Made by a program: the position numbers and the translations under genes. Below are positions 41,148 to 51,869 of a stretch of 64,000 nt of DNA, in pieces. Positions within the stretch are counted from its first letter, which is position 1. Every line of letters starts with the position of its first letter. Where the stretch lies: contig JABMLP010000007.1 of NCBI GenBank assembly GCA_013176395.1, forward strand, positions 1,798,001-1,862,000, in the 5' to 3' direction. Source of the stretch: Venturia oleaginea (taxonomy: Eukaryota; Ascomycota; Dothideomycetes; Venturiales; Venturiaceae). The notes below the pieces were generated by a model. The model searched no databases, was not told the origin of the DNA, and saw only the letters and a list, made by a program, of their open reading frames with translations.

Positions 41148-42170
41148 ATGGAAGGAGAAGATCAGGAACAAAGAGTTCCTCAAGAACCCCAAGCCCTACA
41201 AGAAGCTATGGCAGCATTACAACATCAACTAGCCATTCAGAACGATGCTATTACGCGTATTCTTACAATCTTGCCTAACACTACTCGCTCTGAGAACGTA
41301 GTAGAAGGACAAGAGACTAAGAATTCACAAAAAGACAGAATACATAGGAAGAAAGCTGTACTTCCTAAGCTCCAAGAATTTGATGGCAAGCGTTCTGAAT
41401 GGGCTCAGTGGTTTCAACAAGCAAGGATGAAGTTGGAGATAGACGCAGAATCTATAGGGGATAGTAGGAACCAATTTGCCTACATCTTCTCCTCTCTACG
41501 AGGCTCCGCAGCTCAGGCTACTCTGGCCTACGTAAAGACAGCTCCAGAGGAAGATAAAACGGGACAGAAATTGTTACAGTATATGGACAACTTCTATGGC
41601 GATCCAGTACAACAACAAAGAGCTACTGTAAGCCTGTCCACAATCAAACAAAAAGAGAAAGAACCCTTCTTCTCTTTTCTTCCCCGTTTTGAAACCACTC
41701 TTGCTAATGCTGGAGGAATGACTTGGCCTGACGCTGTTAAAATTGCATTTCTACACAAAGCAATAAATCAAGAGCTGCGAAACCAGAGAATAGGCCAATC
41801 TCAGAGTACCTCCTACCAGCAGTTTGTGTCCGATCTTTTGAATACAAGTATGCAAATCACTACAGCAAAGATGCTCTCTTCCTCAGAAGATAAGTTACGA
41901 TTCAGAGATAAAGAGAAGTCTTTTAAAGATCTGAACGCTATGGACTGGGAGCCTACACGCGTAAACAAGTTAAAAATTTCGTCTAAAGCCTATGAATATA
42001 GGAAGGCAAATAACCTCTGCTTACGCTGTGGGAAGGCCGGCCATAGAATGAAAGACTGCTGGTTGGATACAGAGGTAGAAAGAGTCACGCAACTTGGTTC
42101 AAAAAGGGCCAAAGGAACCACTGAGGAGAATGAAGAAGTTGAAGAAGAGGACTACTCGGAAAAAGAGTAG
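41148..42170 (+). CDS. gag: A1 Gag
   Basis: 340 residues, intact. The N-terminus is Gln/Glu-rich with a short coiled coil (about 10-45). The middle is a Ty3/gypsy capsid-like region (FDGKRSEWAQWFQQARMKL; PFFSFLPRFETTLANAGG). A zinc knuckle C-x2-C-x4-H-x4-C (CLRCGKAGHRMKDC) lies at about 289-302, and the tail is acidic. Gag forms the particle and packages element RNA. The stop at 42168-42170 is followed by pol open in the -1 frame through the same region, with an A-rich GGAAAAAGAG just before the stop as a possible slip site. Confidence 0.9.
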   Translation: MEGEDQEQRVPQEPQALQEAMAALQHQLAIQNDAITRILTILPNTTRSENVVEGQETKNSQKDRIHRKKAVLPKLQEFDGKRSEWAQWFQQARMKLEIDAESIGDSRNQFAYIFSSLRGSAAQATLAYVKTAPEEDKTGQKLLQYMDNFYGDPVQQQRATVSLSTIKQKEKEPFFSFLPRFETTLANAGGMTWPDAVKIAFLHKAINQELRNQRIGQSQSTSYQQFVSDLLNTSMQITTAKMLSSSEDKLRFRDKEKSFKDLNAMDWEPTRVNKLKISSKAYEYRKANNLCLRCGKAGHRMKDCWLDTEVERVTQLGSKRAKGTTEENEEVEEEDYSEKE

Positions 42171-42371
42171 CCTCTATCCAAAGTCGTGGATGGAGGCGTA
42201 GAGTAGATAGAGCAAAATTGTCAAAGGAGTCAATTGAGAGAGTAAATAGTATTTTGAATTCGAACAAAGACACTGATTCACACCGTTCTCGGATAGAAAA
42301 AGAATGGGAGCAGTTCAGACCCAAGATGCTCTCCCGCCTTTTCTACACAAATACTATAGTGAACGATATAT

Positions 42372-42652
42372 TGTAAGAGTTCAACCCTCAAAGGTGTTTC
42401 GCAAGTGAGAGAAGACTGCTTGTATTTCAAAGTATCTAAGTACAAAGAAGAAAGTGTAGGTACAGGAAGAACAACTTGTATATATAATCTTCCAAGTAGG
42501 AAAAGGACATGCTGTCCTGAGAAGAGAATAGAAAGGAGTAGAAGCGCATGTGAAACGGTCCCTGAATAATCCCTGCTAGGCGCACGTGAGAACTACCAGG
42601 TAGTGCTAAGAATCCATCCAGGATAAGTTGAGAAAGGATCTATCCTTTGACA
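42372..42652 (-). repeat. 3' LTR of chimeric element
   Basis: 281 bp, TGTAAGAGTTC to CCTTTGACA on the plus strand. Identical by line-by-line comparison to 47952-48232. Preceded by the target duplication TATAT. Confidence 0.93.
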
Positions 42653-45101
42653 TTACCCTTCTTCTCCCCCGTTTCCGTTGGGGCGGTTTTGCTTTTTGTA
42701 CGCCTAGGAGGACGTAGACTCGGTCCGTCGTTTTGAAAAACATCACCGTAGATACTTTCAAAGGTATCTAATGCGACAGTTTCTGTCGTTCGTACTTGGC
42801 CTTTTTGCAAAGAACACACTTTCCTATTTCCTTGAAAACTTCCTGTCGCATGCGCGGGAAGTAGAAGGTATTCTGAAGTCGTGAAAGGACAATCTCTGGT
42901 CGGCAATGACCATTGAGTGGAGATTCGTGTTGATGTAGGATGTACTGTTTCCTAAGGCTCGTGGGAAGATATACCAAGTTGTTGAAGAGGAGCAATCCGT
43001 CTTCAATACGGGTATTCTGATCTGCTGATTGAATGTAGCCTTGTACATCTCGATCCTTTGCTGCGCGTTCCTGACCTCTTGCCAATAAGAGGACTTTCCT
43101 GTCTGAAGTGATGAGACTTGGTGCACACGTGCATCACCTTCTGTCGGAACAAAGCGCGTTCGACTTTCTCTTTTTCTCCTGCCATGAAGTCTTCTCGTCG
43201 ACTTAATGCATCGGCGTTAACGTTTTCCTTTCCTTTCTTGTAAAGGATATGGAAGTTTTAAAATGACAGTTCTTCTGACCATCTTAGTTGCCGTCGATTC
43301 AATTCCTTTGTCGTCGTGAAATTCCGCAGGTTCTTGTGATCGGAATACACGGTAATCTTGTGTTTCGCTCCTTCAAGATAATGCTTCCAGTGCTTGAAGG
43401 CATCAACTATGGCCATGAGTTCCTTGTCTGAAGTGGAGTAGTTGACTTCTGCTTTCAGGAATTTTCGTGTGTGGTAAGCTACTGGTCTAAGCTTTCCATC
43501 TGAATCGGGTTGGCTGAGGCATGCTCCGAGGGCTCGATCGGACGCATCCGCCTCGACTGTGGCTGTTTTTTTTTTGAGTTAAACAGTTGCAGAATGGGTG
43601 GTGTTGTTAACCGTATCTTGAGTGCGTCAAAGGCCTTTTGCGCATGCTCGTTCCATTCGAAGGTAATCCCCTTCTTCATCAATCCCGTGAGGGGTTCTGC
43701 AACTTCGGAAAAGCTTTCGATGAATTGTCGATAATAATTCGCGAAGGCGTGAAATGACTGTACTCCTTTGACGTTCGAGGGTACCGGCCAATCGCGGACC
43801 TTCTGGTAAATTTCCGGGTCCATCTCAAGTCCATCTTGAGAGACAAAACATCCAACGAACTTGATTCGTTGCTTGTGGAATTCGCTTTTCGAGGGTTTCA
43901 GCCGCAAGTTAAATATCTGTAGTGCGCGGAGAACGGTTCGAACGTGATTGGCGTGTTCTTCGAACGTTCGATGATAGTAAACCAAAATGTCATCCATATA
44001 AACAGACACAAACTTGTCTAAGTGCTCGCGAAGCACATTGTTCATATAGGCTTGCAGCGTCGCAGGGGCGTTTGTCAAACCAAAGGGCATGACAAGGTAT
44101 TCGTAGTGCTCAAGGTGAGTGCGGAATGCTATCTTCCACTCGTCACCTTCCTTAATCCTAATTCGATGAAAAGCCGCAGGAATATCGAATTTCGTGAATC
44201 ATCTGGCTCCTTGGAGTCTGTCCCTCAACTCCTGGATTAAAGGCAGCGTGTACGCATTCTTCACCAAAATCTCATTTAGATGTCGGTAATCGACACACAA
44301 TCGTTGTGAACCATCGGACTTGGGTACGTAGAAAACTGAATATCCGGCGGGTGACTTCGACTCCCGGATGAACTTCTTCTTCGTGAAATCGTCGATATAT
44401 TCACGAAGGGTTTCAAGCTGATCTTCCCTCAATGGGTAGATCTTGAACTTCTTTGGTTGTTCATTATTGTTGAGCTTGATCTCATGATCCCATGGTTGGT
44501 GTGGTGGAAGAGAATCTTCGATCGATTCCCCTTTAAAAAGTTCTGCAAATTCCTGGTACCTATGGGGAATTTGGAACACTGACCTATCCTCCTCTGTCTG
44601 GAGACGATAGCAGTATGCCACTTCAACGTGTGTAGGCCTTTTCTGCAAAGGTCTTTGTGCTGTCCGTGTTCTAGCGCGCATGCTAGCCTGCACGGGATAT
44701 CGTTGGTCTGGGAACGTGAGCGTCAATGTTCTCCAGTCGATATGCGGATTGTGAGTTCGAAGCCATGGCAGACCAAGGATCAAATCCGAGTCTCCAATAT
44801 TCGTGACGTCTAGAACAATCTGTTCTTTCCTCCCTTGTATCCACAAGATTATGTCTGCTTCGTAGATCACTATGCCTCCATTGAAGTTGACAGGTCTTCC
44901 ATCAGCGATAGTTAGTGGATATGGATGCCGTTTCGACCGTACGGGTAGTTTCCATTCGTCGACCAATTTCTCGCTTAGAAGATTCCTATCGGCACCAGTG
45001 TCGATGAAGGCCCATGCTGGTACGTCGTCGATCTTTCCTTCGACCAGCATCTTGGATGTACCAAGGTTGTTCAGAAAATGAGGCGCTTCATTAGGATTCA
45101 A
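42653..45101 (-). pseudogene. chimeric pol: B-type protease/RT/RNase H/partial integrase plus A-type tail
   Basis: The segment 45101-44199 has the protease site AFIDTGADRNLL and the RT start (YPLREDQLETLREYIDDF, RLCVDYRHLNEI). It ends in a TGA where Trp is expected (GAR|FTKFD). 44090-43479 has MPFGLTNAPATLQ and YMDDILVYY (catalytic), then a frameshift in an A-run near 43571. RNase H and the integrase zinc finger follow to about 42784, where family-B sequence (KKAKYERQK) joins family-A tail (VALDTFESIYGD) in a different frame. It is non-functional. Confidence 0.85.
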
Positions 45102-46415
45102 CAGGGCCTTCTCTACTGTTGATCCTCTTCGTTTCCCGAATTCTCATGCCATTTGCGTGCTTGCTTTGTTTTGACTGCGATGTCCAATCGTCGGACAAGG
45201 TGTCGAAGGTTCCTTGCCCCATTCGGATGGTATGGGCAGGTGAAGTCAAGGCATGCATTTGGATAGACGTCTTTGCACTGAGAATCGTCCTGATCAATTG
45301 CTCGTTCAACGTCTCGTGTCAAACGTGAGAGCCGGAAGGTCATAAACTCTAGATCTTCCTTCGATTCTCCTTCGTTGGAGTTGTCTTCTACTGTAGACTC
45401 ACTGTCGTCGCCCGACATAGACTGTAGAGATTCGTTTTCGTTTGGTGTAGACCAACTCCCGGAAATGGCTGGCAACTCTTGGAGTATTTCTCCAAGATCT
45501 TTCATTTCCTGGTGCTGAGGTAAATCGCATTCCTCATACTCGCAGCAATTCATAGGTGAGTGTCTGTGGTGGACGTGCTGTACATCTGTACTGATGTTTG
45601 GGATTTTCATGATCTTCCTGAGGGTCGTATTGTTGACTTCCTTTTCGTGAACCAGTGGAATTCCCAATCTGGTTCTCCTGGATCTTCCTCGGACTTGTGC
45701 TCCCACAGTGGGCATTCTTTGACTTTGTACCAGTTCGATGGAATCATCCAGTGAAGATCGTGTTCCGGATTCTTTCTCATGCTTGGGTATCTGCTGATAA
45801 CTTTGACAGCAGCCATTGTATTCTCAACCCCGAATTGGTTTGTGCCATACTCTGCTTTTGGCAATACCAACTGAGTGCCATAAAGACTGGGTGAGCTAGA
45901 TGACGAACTCATCATAGCGAGATGTCCTTTGACATTGCCGTTACCTTGGTAACCTCCTCTATCCCGAGGGTAGTATCCGGAGCTCTGCTTCTCGGATAGG
46001 TGTACTTTGCAGTCGTCCTCATAACAAGCCGTCCAGCTCAGTATGTTGTGGATTGGCGGTACTGACGCATCGGATTGTAAAGCCTTGAGGTGTTCTGAGC
46101 CCATGGGTGAGTTTCCGAATCGTTGTCCCTGATTCGTGAAACGTCCAGTGTTGTTCTTTTTGGGCTTTCTGACCTGTACCTTTCTTGGATCCACGTGGAC
46201 CGCTCTGAATCTTGTCGAGCTCCATTGGCTGCAGTCCGTATGAATCAACTCAAACACCTATATTCGCACGACTGTTGTTTCCATGTCCTCGATAAGAACT
46301 AACTCCCTTCCTCTGAAGTTTTCTTTCGAATAGGCGGTTATCAATCTTGATTGACGTTCCAATCATCGAGTACAGGCTCTGAGGCTGAGTTTCCTTCCGA
46401 CTGATTTCATCCTTG
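45102..46415 (-). pseudogene. B-type gag remnant in chimeric element
   Basis: Minus-strand frames 46415-46250, 46257-45607 and 45715-45113 are pieces of one Gag-linker region. They hold QTVKDEISRKETQPQS and SMIGTSIKIDNRLFERKL, a typical fungal Gag end, then His/Cys-containing parts (CCEYEEC, DFTCPYHPN). The N-terminal half of Gag is missing because family-A leader is joined instead. Several stops and frame changes make it inactive. Confidence 0.7.
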
Positions 46416-46821
46416 ACAGTCTGCTCTGCAACCCTTATTACTAAGGACAGAGCTCCTAGGGACTATGAAGGTCAAGGGTATTGAATCTCTCTTCCTAACT
46501 CTTTCTTTCCTCAGCTTATTACAGCTTCAACTCCTAAGACTACGCTGTCTTAGGATGACCTCTGATTTCCTCTTTGTAAATTTTGCGAGAATTTACTGTG
46601 GATTGGCCCTTACAATTGGCCCTTGCTTCTAGGAGATTCTAGCACCTTCTAGAAAATCTCAGCTTGAATTCTCTTGAATTCCCTTTTTGTTTGGCCCTTG
46701 AGGTTGGCTCTTGAGGTTGGTCTTTGAGGTTGGCCCTTGCTTCTTGGGTTAGGACAAGTGTTCTCTTCTTGAAATTCCTTTTTGTTTGGCCCTTGAGGTT
46801 GGCCCTTGCTTCTTGGGTTAG

Positions 46822-47625
46822 GTGTCCTCTTTAGGACCTTGACTCTACAGGCTCTTCCTGAGAGTACTGAAATGGCTGGGGTGTTCTCTTTAGGACCTTG
46901 ACTCTGCAGGCTCGTCCTGAGAGTACTGAAAATGGCTTGGATGTCCTCTTTAGGACCTTGGCTCTACAAGCTCTTCCTGAGAGTACTGAAATGGCTGGGG
47001 TGTCCTCTTTAGGACCTTGCTTCTGCAGGCTCGTCCTGAGAGTACTGAAAATGGCTTGGGTGTCCTCTTTAGGACCTTGACTCTACAGGCTCTTCCTGAG
47101 AGTACTGAAATGGCTGGGGTGTCCTCTTTAGGACCTTGACTCTGCAGGCTCGTCCTGAGAGTACTGAAAATGGCTTGGGTGTCCTCTTTAGGACCTTGAC
47201 TCTACAGGCTCTTCCTGAGAGTACTGAAATGGCTGGGGTGTCCTCTTTAGGACCTTGACTCTGCAGGCTCGTCCTGAGAGTACTGAAAATGGCTTGGGTG
47301 TCCTCTTTAGGACCTTGACTCTACAGGCTCTTCCTGAGAGTACTGAAGTGGCTGGGGTGTCCTCTTTAGGACCTTGACTCTGCAGGCTCGTCCTGAGAGT
47401 ACTGAAAATGGCTTGGGTGTCCTCTTTAGGACCTTGACTCTACAGGCTCTTCCTGAGAGTACTGAAGTGGCTGGGGTGTCCTCTTTAGGACCTTGACTCT
47501 GCAGGCTCGTCCTGAGAGTACTGAAAATGGCTTGGGTGTCCTCTTTAGGACCTTGACTCTACAGGCTCTTCCTGAGAGTACTGAAATGGCTTGGGTGTCC
47601 TCTTTAGGACCTTGACTCACCAACA
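46822..47625 (-). repeat. 61-bp minisatellite, about 14 units, in the chimeric element leader
   Basis: Units contain TGTCCTCTTTAGGACCTTG, then CT(A/G)CAGGCTC and CCTGAGAGTACTGAAA. Two alternating variants (ACAGGCTCTTCC and GCAGGCTCGTCC) give a ~121-bp higher-order period. It lies between the primer-binding site and the gag part on the minus strand, so it is in the packaged RNA leader. Confidence 0.9.
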
Positions 47626-47939
47626 GGATTGACCTGGGAGTACTTTCAACTTGTGGGTGTCACTTTGGACGTTGTTGATATCCCTTCGCAAAGGACAAGT
47701 TTCAACAACTCTCAATCTTCGACGTTCGTGATTACTACACAATGAGAAGATGTAGCATCCGTCCTAGGTTATGAGGTACCTAGCAAACTCTTTCTCAATG
47801 CCTCGCTCAATGGAGGGCTTTCTCAGTGCCTCGCTCGATGGAGGGCTTTCTCGGTACCTCGCTCGATGGAGGGCTTTCTCTTTGCTCTGACGATTGCTGC
47901 AGAGACTCTCTCTTACTGTCAGCAAGAGGTATTGGTGCG

Positions 47940-47950
47940 GTACTTAGATA
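47940..47950 (-). other. primer-binding site of chimeric element, self-priming type
   Basis: On the minus strand TATCTAAGTAC begins one base after the 5' LTR. It is complementary over 11 nt to GTACTTAGATA within that LTR (plus coordinates 48013-48023). Same arrangement as A1. Confidence 0.7.
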
Positions 47951-47951
47951 A

Positions 47952-48232
47952 TGTAAGAGTTCAACCCTCAAAGGTGTTTCGCAAGTGAGAGAAGACTGCT
48001 TGTATTTCAAAGTATCTAAGTACAAAGAAGAAAGTGTAGGTACAGGAAGAACAACTTGTATATATAATCTTCCAAGTAGGAAAAGGACATGCTGTCCTGA
48101 GAAGAGAATAGAAAGGAGTAGAAGCGCATGTGAAACGGTCCCTGAATAATCCCTGCTAGGCGCACGTGAGAACTACCAGGTAGTGCTAAGAATCCATCCA
48201 GGATAAGTTGAGAAAGGATCTATCCTTTGACA
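47952..48232 (-). repeat. 5' LTR of chimeric element
   Basis: 281 bp, identical by eye to the partner at 42372-42652, followed by TATAT. Confidence 0.93.
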
Positions 48233-48308
48233 TATATACTCTCTTAAAACTCTCCTTGATAATGGATCTAGCTGCTACGCATCAATAAACGAGGAGAAAG
48301 CTTCGCAG

Positions 48309-51300
48309 ATGGACCTTGAAGTACTCCCTATTAGTCCGCGTACTATAGGTGGAGTTCTTAAGGAAGAAGGACAGACCCAAGTGACAAAAATTGCGAAGTT
48401 GAACCTAGATTTAGGGGGACTTATATGCAACGCTTTTGCTTATATAGTCCCGGGACAATTTGAGGATCTTCTACTAGGCAGGCCTTTTCTCAAGGACACC
48501 AAAGCCGTTATCAATGAATCTAAAGGTACTCTTACCTTTGCAAACGGGATTAGCATTCGCGATGCTAAATTTGAAGACAAACTTGATATACAACAAGTAG
48601 CGCCCGTAAGATTCCACCGCCTTGTCACTTCTACACTTGAGAAAATCAAAGACGCGTCTAGAGTATTTGCTGTTACTCTTCGAGATATTGATATTGCCTT
48701 GAAGCCGAAAGTCCCTTTGACAACAGAGCAAATACTGGAATTGCTACCTAAGAGGTTTCATAAGTACGCTGCTGTCTTTGATCCTAAAAGGGCCGAGAGA
48801 CTACCACCGCATCGCCCTGGGATTGATCACGAAATACCTATAGAAGAAGGAAAACCACTTCCTTGGGGACCTCTATATGGTATGGGTCGAGAACAACTCC
48901 TTGTTTTGCGAAGGACTCTTACAGAGCTACTAGATAAAGGCTTTATCCGAGAGAGTAAATCAGTTGCTGCGTCTCCAGTTCTCTTTGTGAAGAAACCAGG
49001 AGGGGGCTTACGCTTTTGCGTAGACTACCGAGCCTTAAACGCAATTACTCGAAAGGATAGGTACCCGCTACCGTTAGTAAAAGAGACTTTACTAACCTTA
49101 GCTCGTGCTAAGTATCTTAGTAAGCTTGATGTAAATGCTGCCTTCCACAAGATTCGAATCGCAACGGGAGATGAGTTCAAAACTGCCTTTCGAACTAGAT
49201 ATGGTCTATTTGAATGGCTAGTTACTCCCTTTGGCTTAACCGGTGCACCTGCGTCTTTTCAACGGTATATAAACTATATCCTTCGACGATACCTAGACGA
49301 GTTCTGCTCAGCTTATCTAGACGATATAGTAATATACTCTTCAAAGAACCTTAAAGACCATGAAGAAAAGACTGAAAAGATACTTCAAAGCTGCCTTAAC
49401 GCTGGGTTATACCTTGATATTCGGAAGTGCGAGTTTAATACCAAACGAGTCAAGTATCTAGGCTTCGTTATAGATACTGAAACGGGCCTACACATGGATC
49501 CGGAGAAGATCAAAGCAATTAAAGAATGGGAACGTCCTACTACTCTACGAGGAGTACGTGGCTTCCTAGGCTTTACAAACTTCTACCGTGACTTTGTAAA
49601 AGATAACTCAACAATAAGGGAGCCTCTGGTTCGCCTTACAAAGAAGAATACTCCATTTTTATGGGGAAAGGAGCAAGAAGAATCTTTTCAAAAACTTAAG
49701 GCAGAGTTTTGCAAAGAACCTGTCCTGTCTGCACTTGATGAAGATAAGCCTACGCGAGTAGAACCTGATGCTTCAGGCTGGGCTTCCGGAGCAGTACTTA
49801 GTCAAAAAGATGAGCTAGGTAACTGGAAACCATGTGCTTTCTTCTCTACTAAGCACTTGCCAGCCGAATGCAATTATGATATCCACGACAAAGAACTTAT
49901 GGCTATAGTCAAAGCTCTAGTCCATTGGACTAGCGAGCTACTAAGCCTAAGTAAGCCATTCATTATCCTCACAGATCACAAGAACCTTGAGAAGTTTATG
50001 GTAAAAAGGGAACTAAATGAAAGGCAAATGAGATGGGCGCAGATACTAGCTAAGTTTAACTTCAAACTAGGCTATCGCCCAGGCTCTGAATCTGTAGTTC
50101 CAGACGCCTTAACTCGAAGGGATCAAGATCTCCCAAAGGATATTCAAGACCCAAGAATCGTTGAAAGAACTAGAACGTTATTACCTCCAAAGCTTTGGAT
50201 TAACGTTCTAGAGGATAAGACTCCTGCAAGAGAAGAAGCTGCCCAAGAAAATGCTCAAGAAGTAGACAAAGAACCTATCCCCTTTATACAAAATCCCTTT
50301 CTCTCAGGTGATCTAAGGGATAGATGGGAAACTGCACTCGAAGGAGATCTAGACTACAGACGTATTTTCCAAAGCGTTCTAAAGCAAGATAGGCAGTTCC
50401 CATCTAAGCTAAAGGTTCCTACTTCTATAGGAGATTGTAAAGTCGAAAACAACCAGCTCTACTATAGAGACCGAATCTGGTTGCCCTCCTACGAGCCTCT
50501 CTTAACAGGAGTAATTCAAGAAATACACGATTCAGTCCTATCAGGGCATCCTGGACGAGAAGCTACTATTGCTATTCTCTCCAGACAGTTCTACTGGCCG
50601 GGATTTGCTCAAGATATACGTCAGTTTATACGCAATTGTGACGTCTGCGGAAGAACTTCAGTCTGGCGAGACAAAAAGAAAGGTTTACTTAAACCTCTTC
50701 CTGTCCCTAGCCGTATCTGGCAAGATATTTCAGTAGACTTCATAGTCGAATTACCAGAGAGCCAAAGATGCACAAGACTCTGCGTTATTACTGACCGCTT
50801 GGGTAAAGGAACTATCCTGTTCCCAGTGCCTAAAGAACAGTTTGGAGCTGAAGGATTTGCAAAACTATTTATGCAGAACTACGTAAGATTACACTGGCTT
50901 CCTAGATCTCTAGTCTCAGATAGGGACACGCAATTTGTTAATGCTTTCTGGAAAGAAGTTTGTCACCTTCTTAAGATAGAGAGAAGACTCTCTACAGCGT
51001 ATCACCCTGAGACTGATGGATCTACGGAAAGAAGAAATCAAGAAGTTGAAGCCTATCTACGTAAGTTCTGTACATTTAGTCAGGACGACTGGGTTGAGCT
51101 CCTGCCTATTGCTCAAATATGCCTCGATAATAGACCAAACCAAGCTACGGGCCTATCGCCTTTCTTCTTAACCCACGGTTATAACATTGAGCATATAGGA
51201 ACTGTTGAAGCTCCCCAGAAAACCCCTGAGAATCCAAAAGAAAAAGCACAAGATCTTGTAGCAAAATTGAAGGACGCACAAGAATGGGCAGAAACGTCAA

Positions 51301-51869
51301 TGGTATCAGCTCAGCAACAGCAAGAATACTACTCTAATAGAGATCGTGCTCCGGCTGACTCTTTTAAAGTGGGAGACAAAGTCTGGCTCAACCTAAAGAA
51401 CGTAAAAACCCTACGTCCTTGTAAGAAACTAGACTGGATTCATGGGAAGTATACAGTTACACGAGTTATCAACTCAATGTCTTACGAGCTTGATACACCC
51501 AGAGGAATCCACAACCGATTTCATACGTCTTTACTTAGGAGAGCTGGCACAGATCCCCTACCTTCACAAATACAAGATAATACACAGCCGCCTCCTATAG
51601 TAACTGAACAAGGAGACGAGGAATACGGTATCGAGGCTATTCTAGCCGCAAGATGGCGCCGGCGAGGTCGACAACAAACACGAGAAGTCTTAGTTAAGTG
51701 GGTAGGCTACGTTGATCCTACGTGGGAACCCCTTAGCGAACTCCAACAAACTACAGCTCTGGACGCTTTTGAAAGTGCCTACGGCAACGTTCTTGAAAAC
51801 GACGGACCTATACTACGCCCTCAGAGACTACGCTCACATCGATCTACAAGAGAGGGGGGGAGGGGATAA
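48309..51869 (+). CDS. pol: A1 Pol: RT, RNase H, integrase, chromodomain (main frame)
   Basis: 1186 codons without a stop. The frame is open upstream to the nested insertion: the protease motif LLDNGSSC is at about 48257-48280, so the ATG at 48309 is only the first Met, not the true start. RT spans about residues 190-370 (VDYRALNAITRKDRYPLP; AYLDDIVIYS near 335). RNase H is about 470-600 (EPDASGWASGAVL). The integrase zinc finger is about 745-785 (HPGREAT...CDVCGR). The DDE core has SVDFIVEL (D ~810), VSDRDTQF (D ~870) and HPETDGSTERRNQEVEAY (E ~905). The chromodomain is about 1105-1165 (VLVKWVGYVDPTWEP). All key residues are present. The chromodomain would steer insertion to marked heterochromatin. 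Confidence 0.92.
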   Translation: MDLEVLPISPRTIGGVLKEEGQTQVTKIAKLNLDLGGLICNAFAYIVPGQFEDLLLGRPFLKDTKAVINESKGTLTFANGISIRDAKFEDKLDIQQVAPVRFHRLVTSTLEKIKDASRVFAVTLRDIDIALKPKVPLTTEQILELLPKRFHKYAAVFDPKRAERLPPHRPGIDHEIPIEEGKPLPWGPLYGMGREQLLVLRRTLTELLDKGFIRESKSVAASPVLFVKKPGGGLRFCVDYRALNAITRKDRYPLPLVKETLLTLARAKYLSKLDVNAAFHKIRIATGDEFKTAFRTRYGLFEWLVTPFGLTGAPASFQRYINYILRRYLDEFCSAYLDDIVIYSSKNLKDHEEKTEKILQSCLNAGLYLDIRKCEFNTKRVKYLGFVIDTETGLHMDPEKIKAIKEWERPTTLRGVRGFLGFTNFYRDFVKDNSTIREPLVRLTKKNTPFLWGKEQEESFQKLKAEFCKEPVLSALDEDKPTRVEPDASGWASGAVLSQKDELGNWKPCAFFSTKHLPAECNYDIHDKELMAIVKALVHWTSELLSLSKPFIILTDHKNLEKFMVKRELNERQMRWAQILAKFNFKLGYRPGSESVVPDALTRRDQDLPKDIQDPRIVERTRTLLPPKLWINVLEDKTPAREEAAQENAQEVDKEPIPFIQNPFLSGDLRDRWETALEGDLDYRRIFQSVLKQDRQFPSKLKVPTSIGDCKVENNQLYYRDRIWLPSYEPLLTGVIQEIHDSVLSGHPGREATIAILSRQFYWPGFAQDIRQFIRNCDVCGRTSVWRDKKKGLLKPLPVPSRIWQDISVDFIVELPESQRCTRLCVITDRLGKGTILFPVPKEQFGAEGFAKLFMQNYVRLHWLPRSLVSDRDTQFVNAFWKEVCHLLKIERRLSTAYHPETDGSTERRNQEVEAYLRKFCTFSQDDWVELLPIAQICLDNRPNQATGLSPFFLTHGYNIEHIGTVEAPQKTPENPKEKAQDLVAKLKDAQEWAETSMVSAQQQQEYYSNRDRAPADSFKVGDKVWLNLKNVKTLRPCKKLDWIHGKYTVTRVINSMSYELDTPRGIHNRFHTSLLRRAGTDPLPSQIQDNTQPPPIVTEQGDEEYGIEAILAARWRRRGRQQTREVLVKWVGYVDPTWEPLSELQQTTALDAFESAYGNVLENDGPILRPQRLRSHRSTREGGRG
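51849..51869 (+). other. polypurine tract of A1
   Basis: A purine run rich in G (AGAGGGGGGGAGGGGATAA) directly before the LTR, serving as plus-strand primer. It overlaps the pol stop codon TAA at 51867-51869, so pol ends exactly at the LTR border. Confidence 0.85.

Larger units (their letters stand above)
42372..48232 (-). mobile_element. chimeric gypsy element nested in A1 (A-type ends, B-type core)
   Basis: Two 281-bp LTRs, identical by eye, flanked by perfect TATAT duplications (42367-42371 and 48233-48237). On the minus strand: family-A LTR, PBS and leader down to about 46415; then family-B gag (3' part), protease, RT, RNase H and the first third of integrase (46415-42784); then a family-A chromodomain tail, polypurine tract and LTR (42783-42372). 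Both internal junctions are abrupt. The integrase-to-tail junction is out of frame, so this is a non-autonomous element that nevertheless moved recently. Confidence 0.9.

Noticed and set aside
46850..47640. CRISPR-like array (regular ~61-bp units)
   Set aside because: Units are contiguous tandem repeats with no unique spacers and the genome is eukaryotic.
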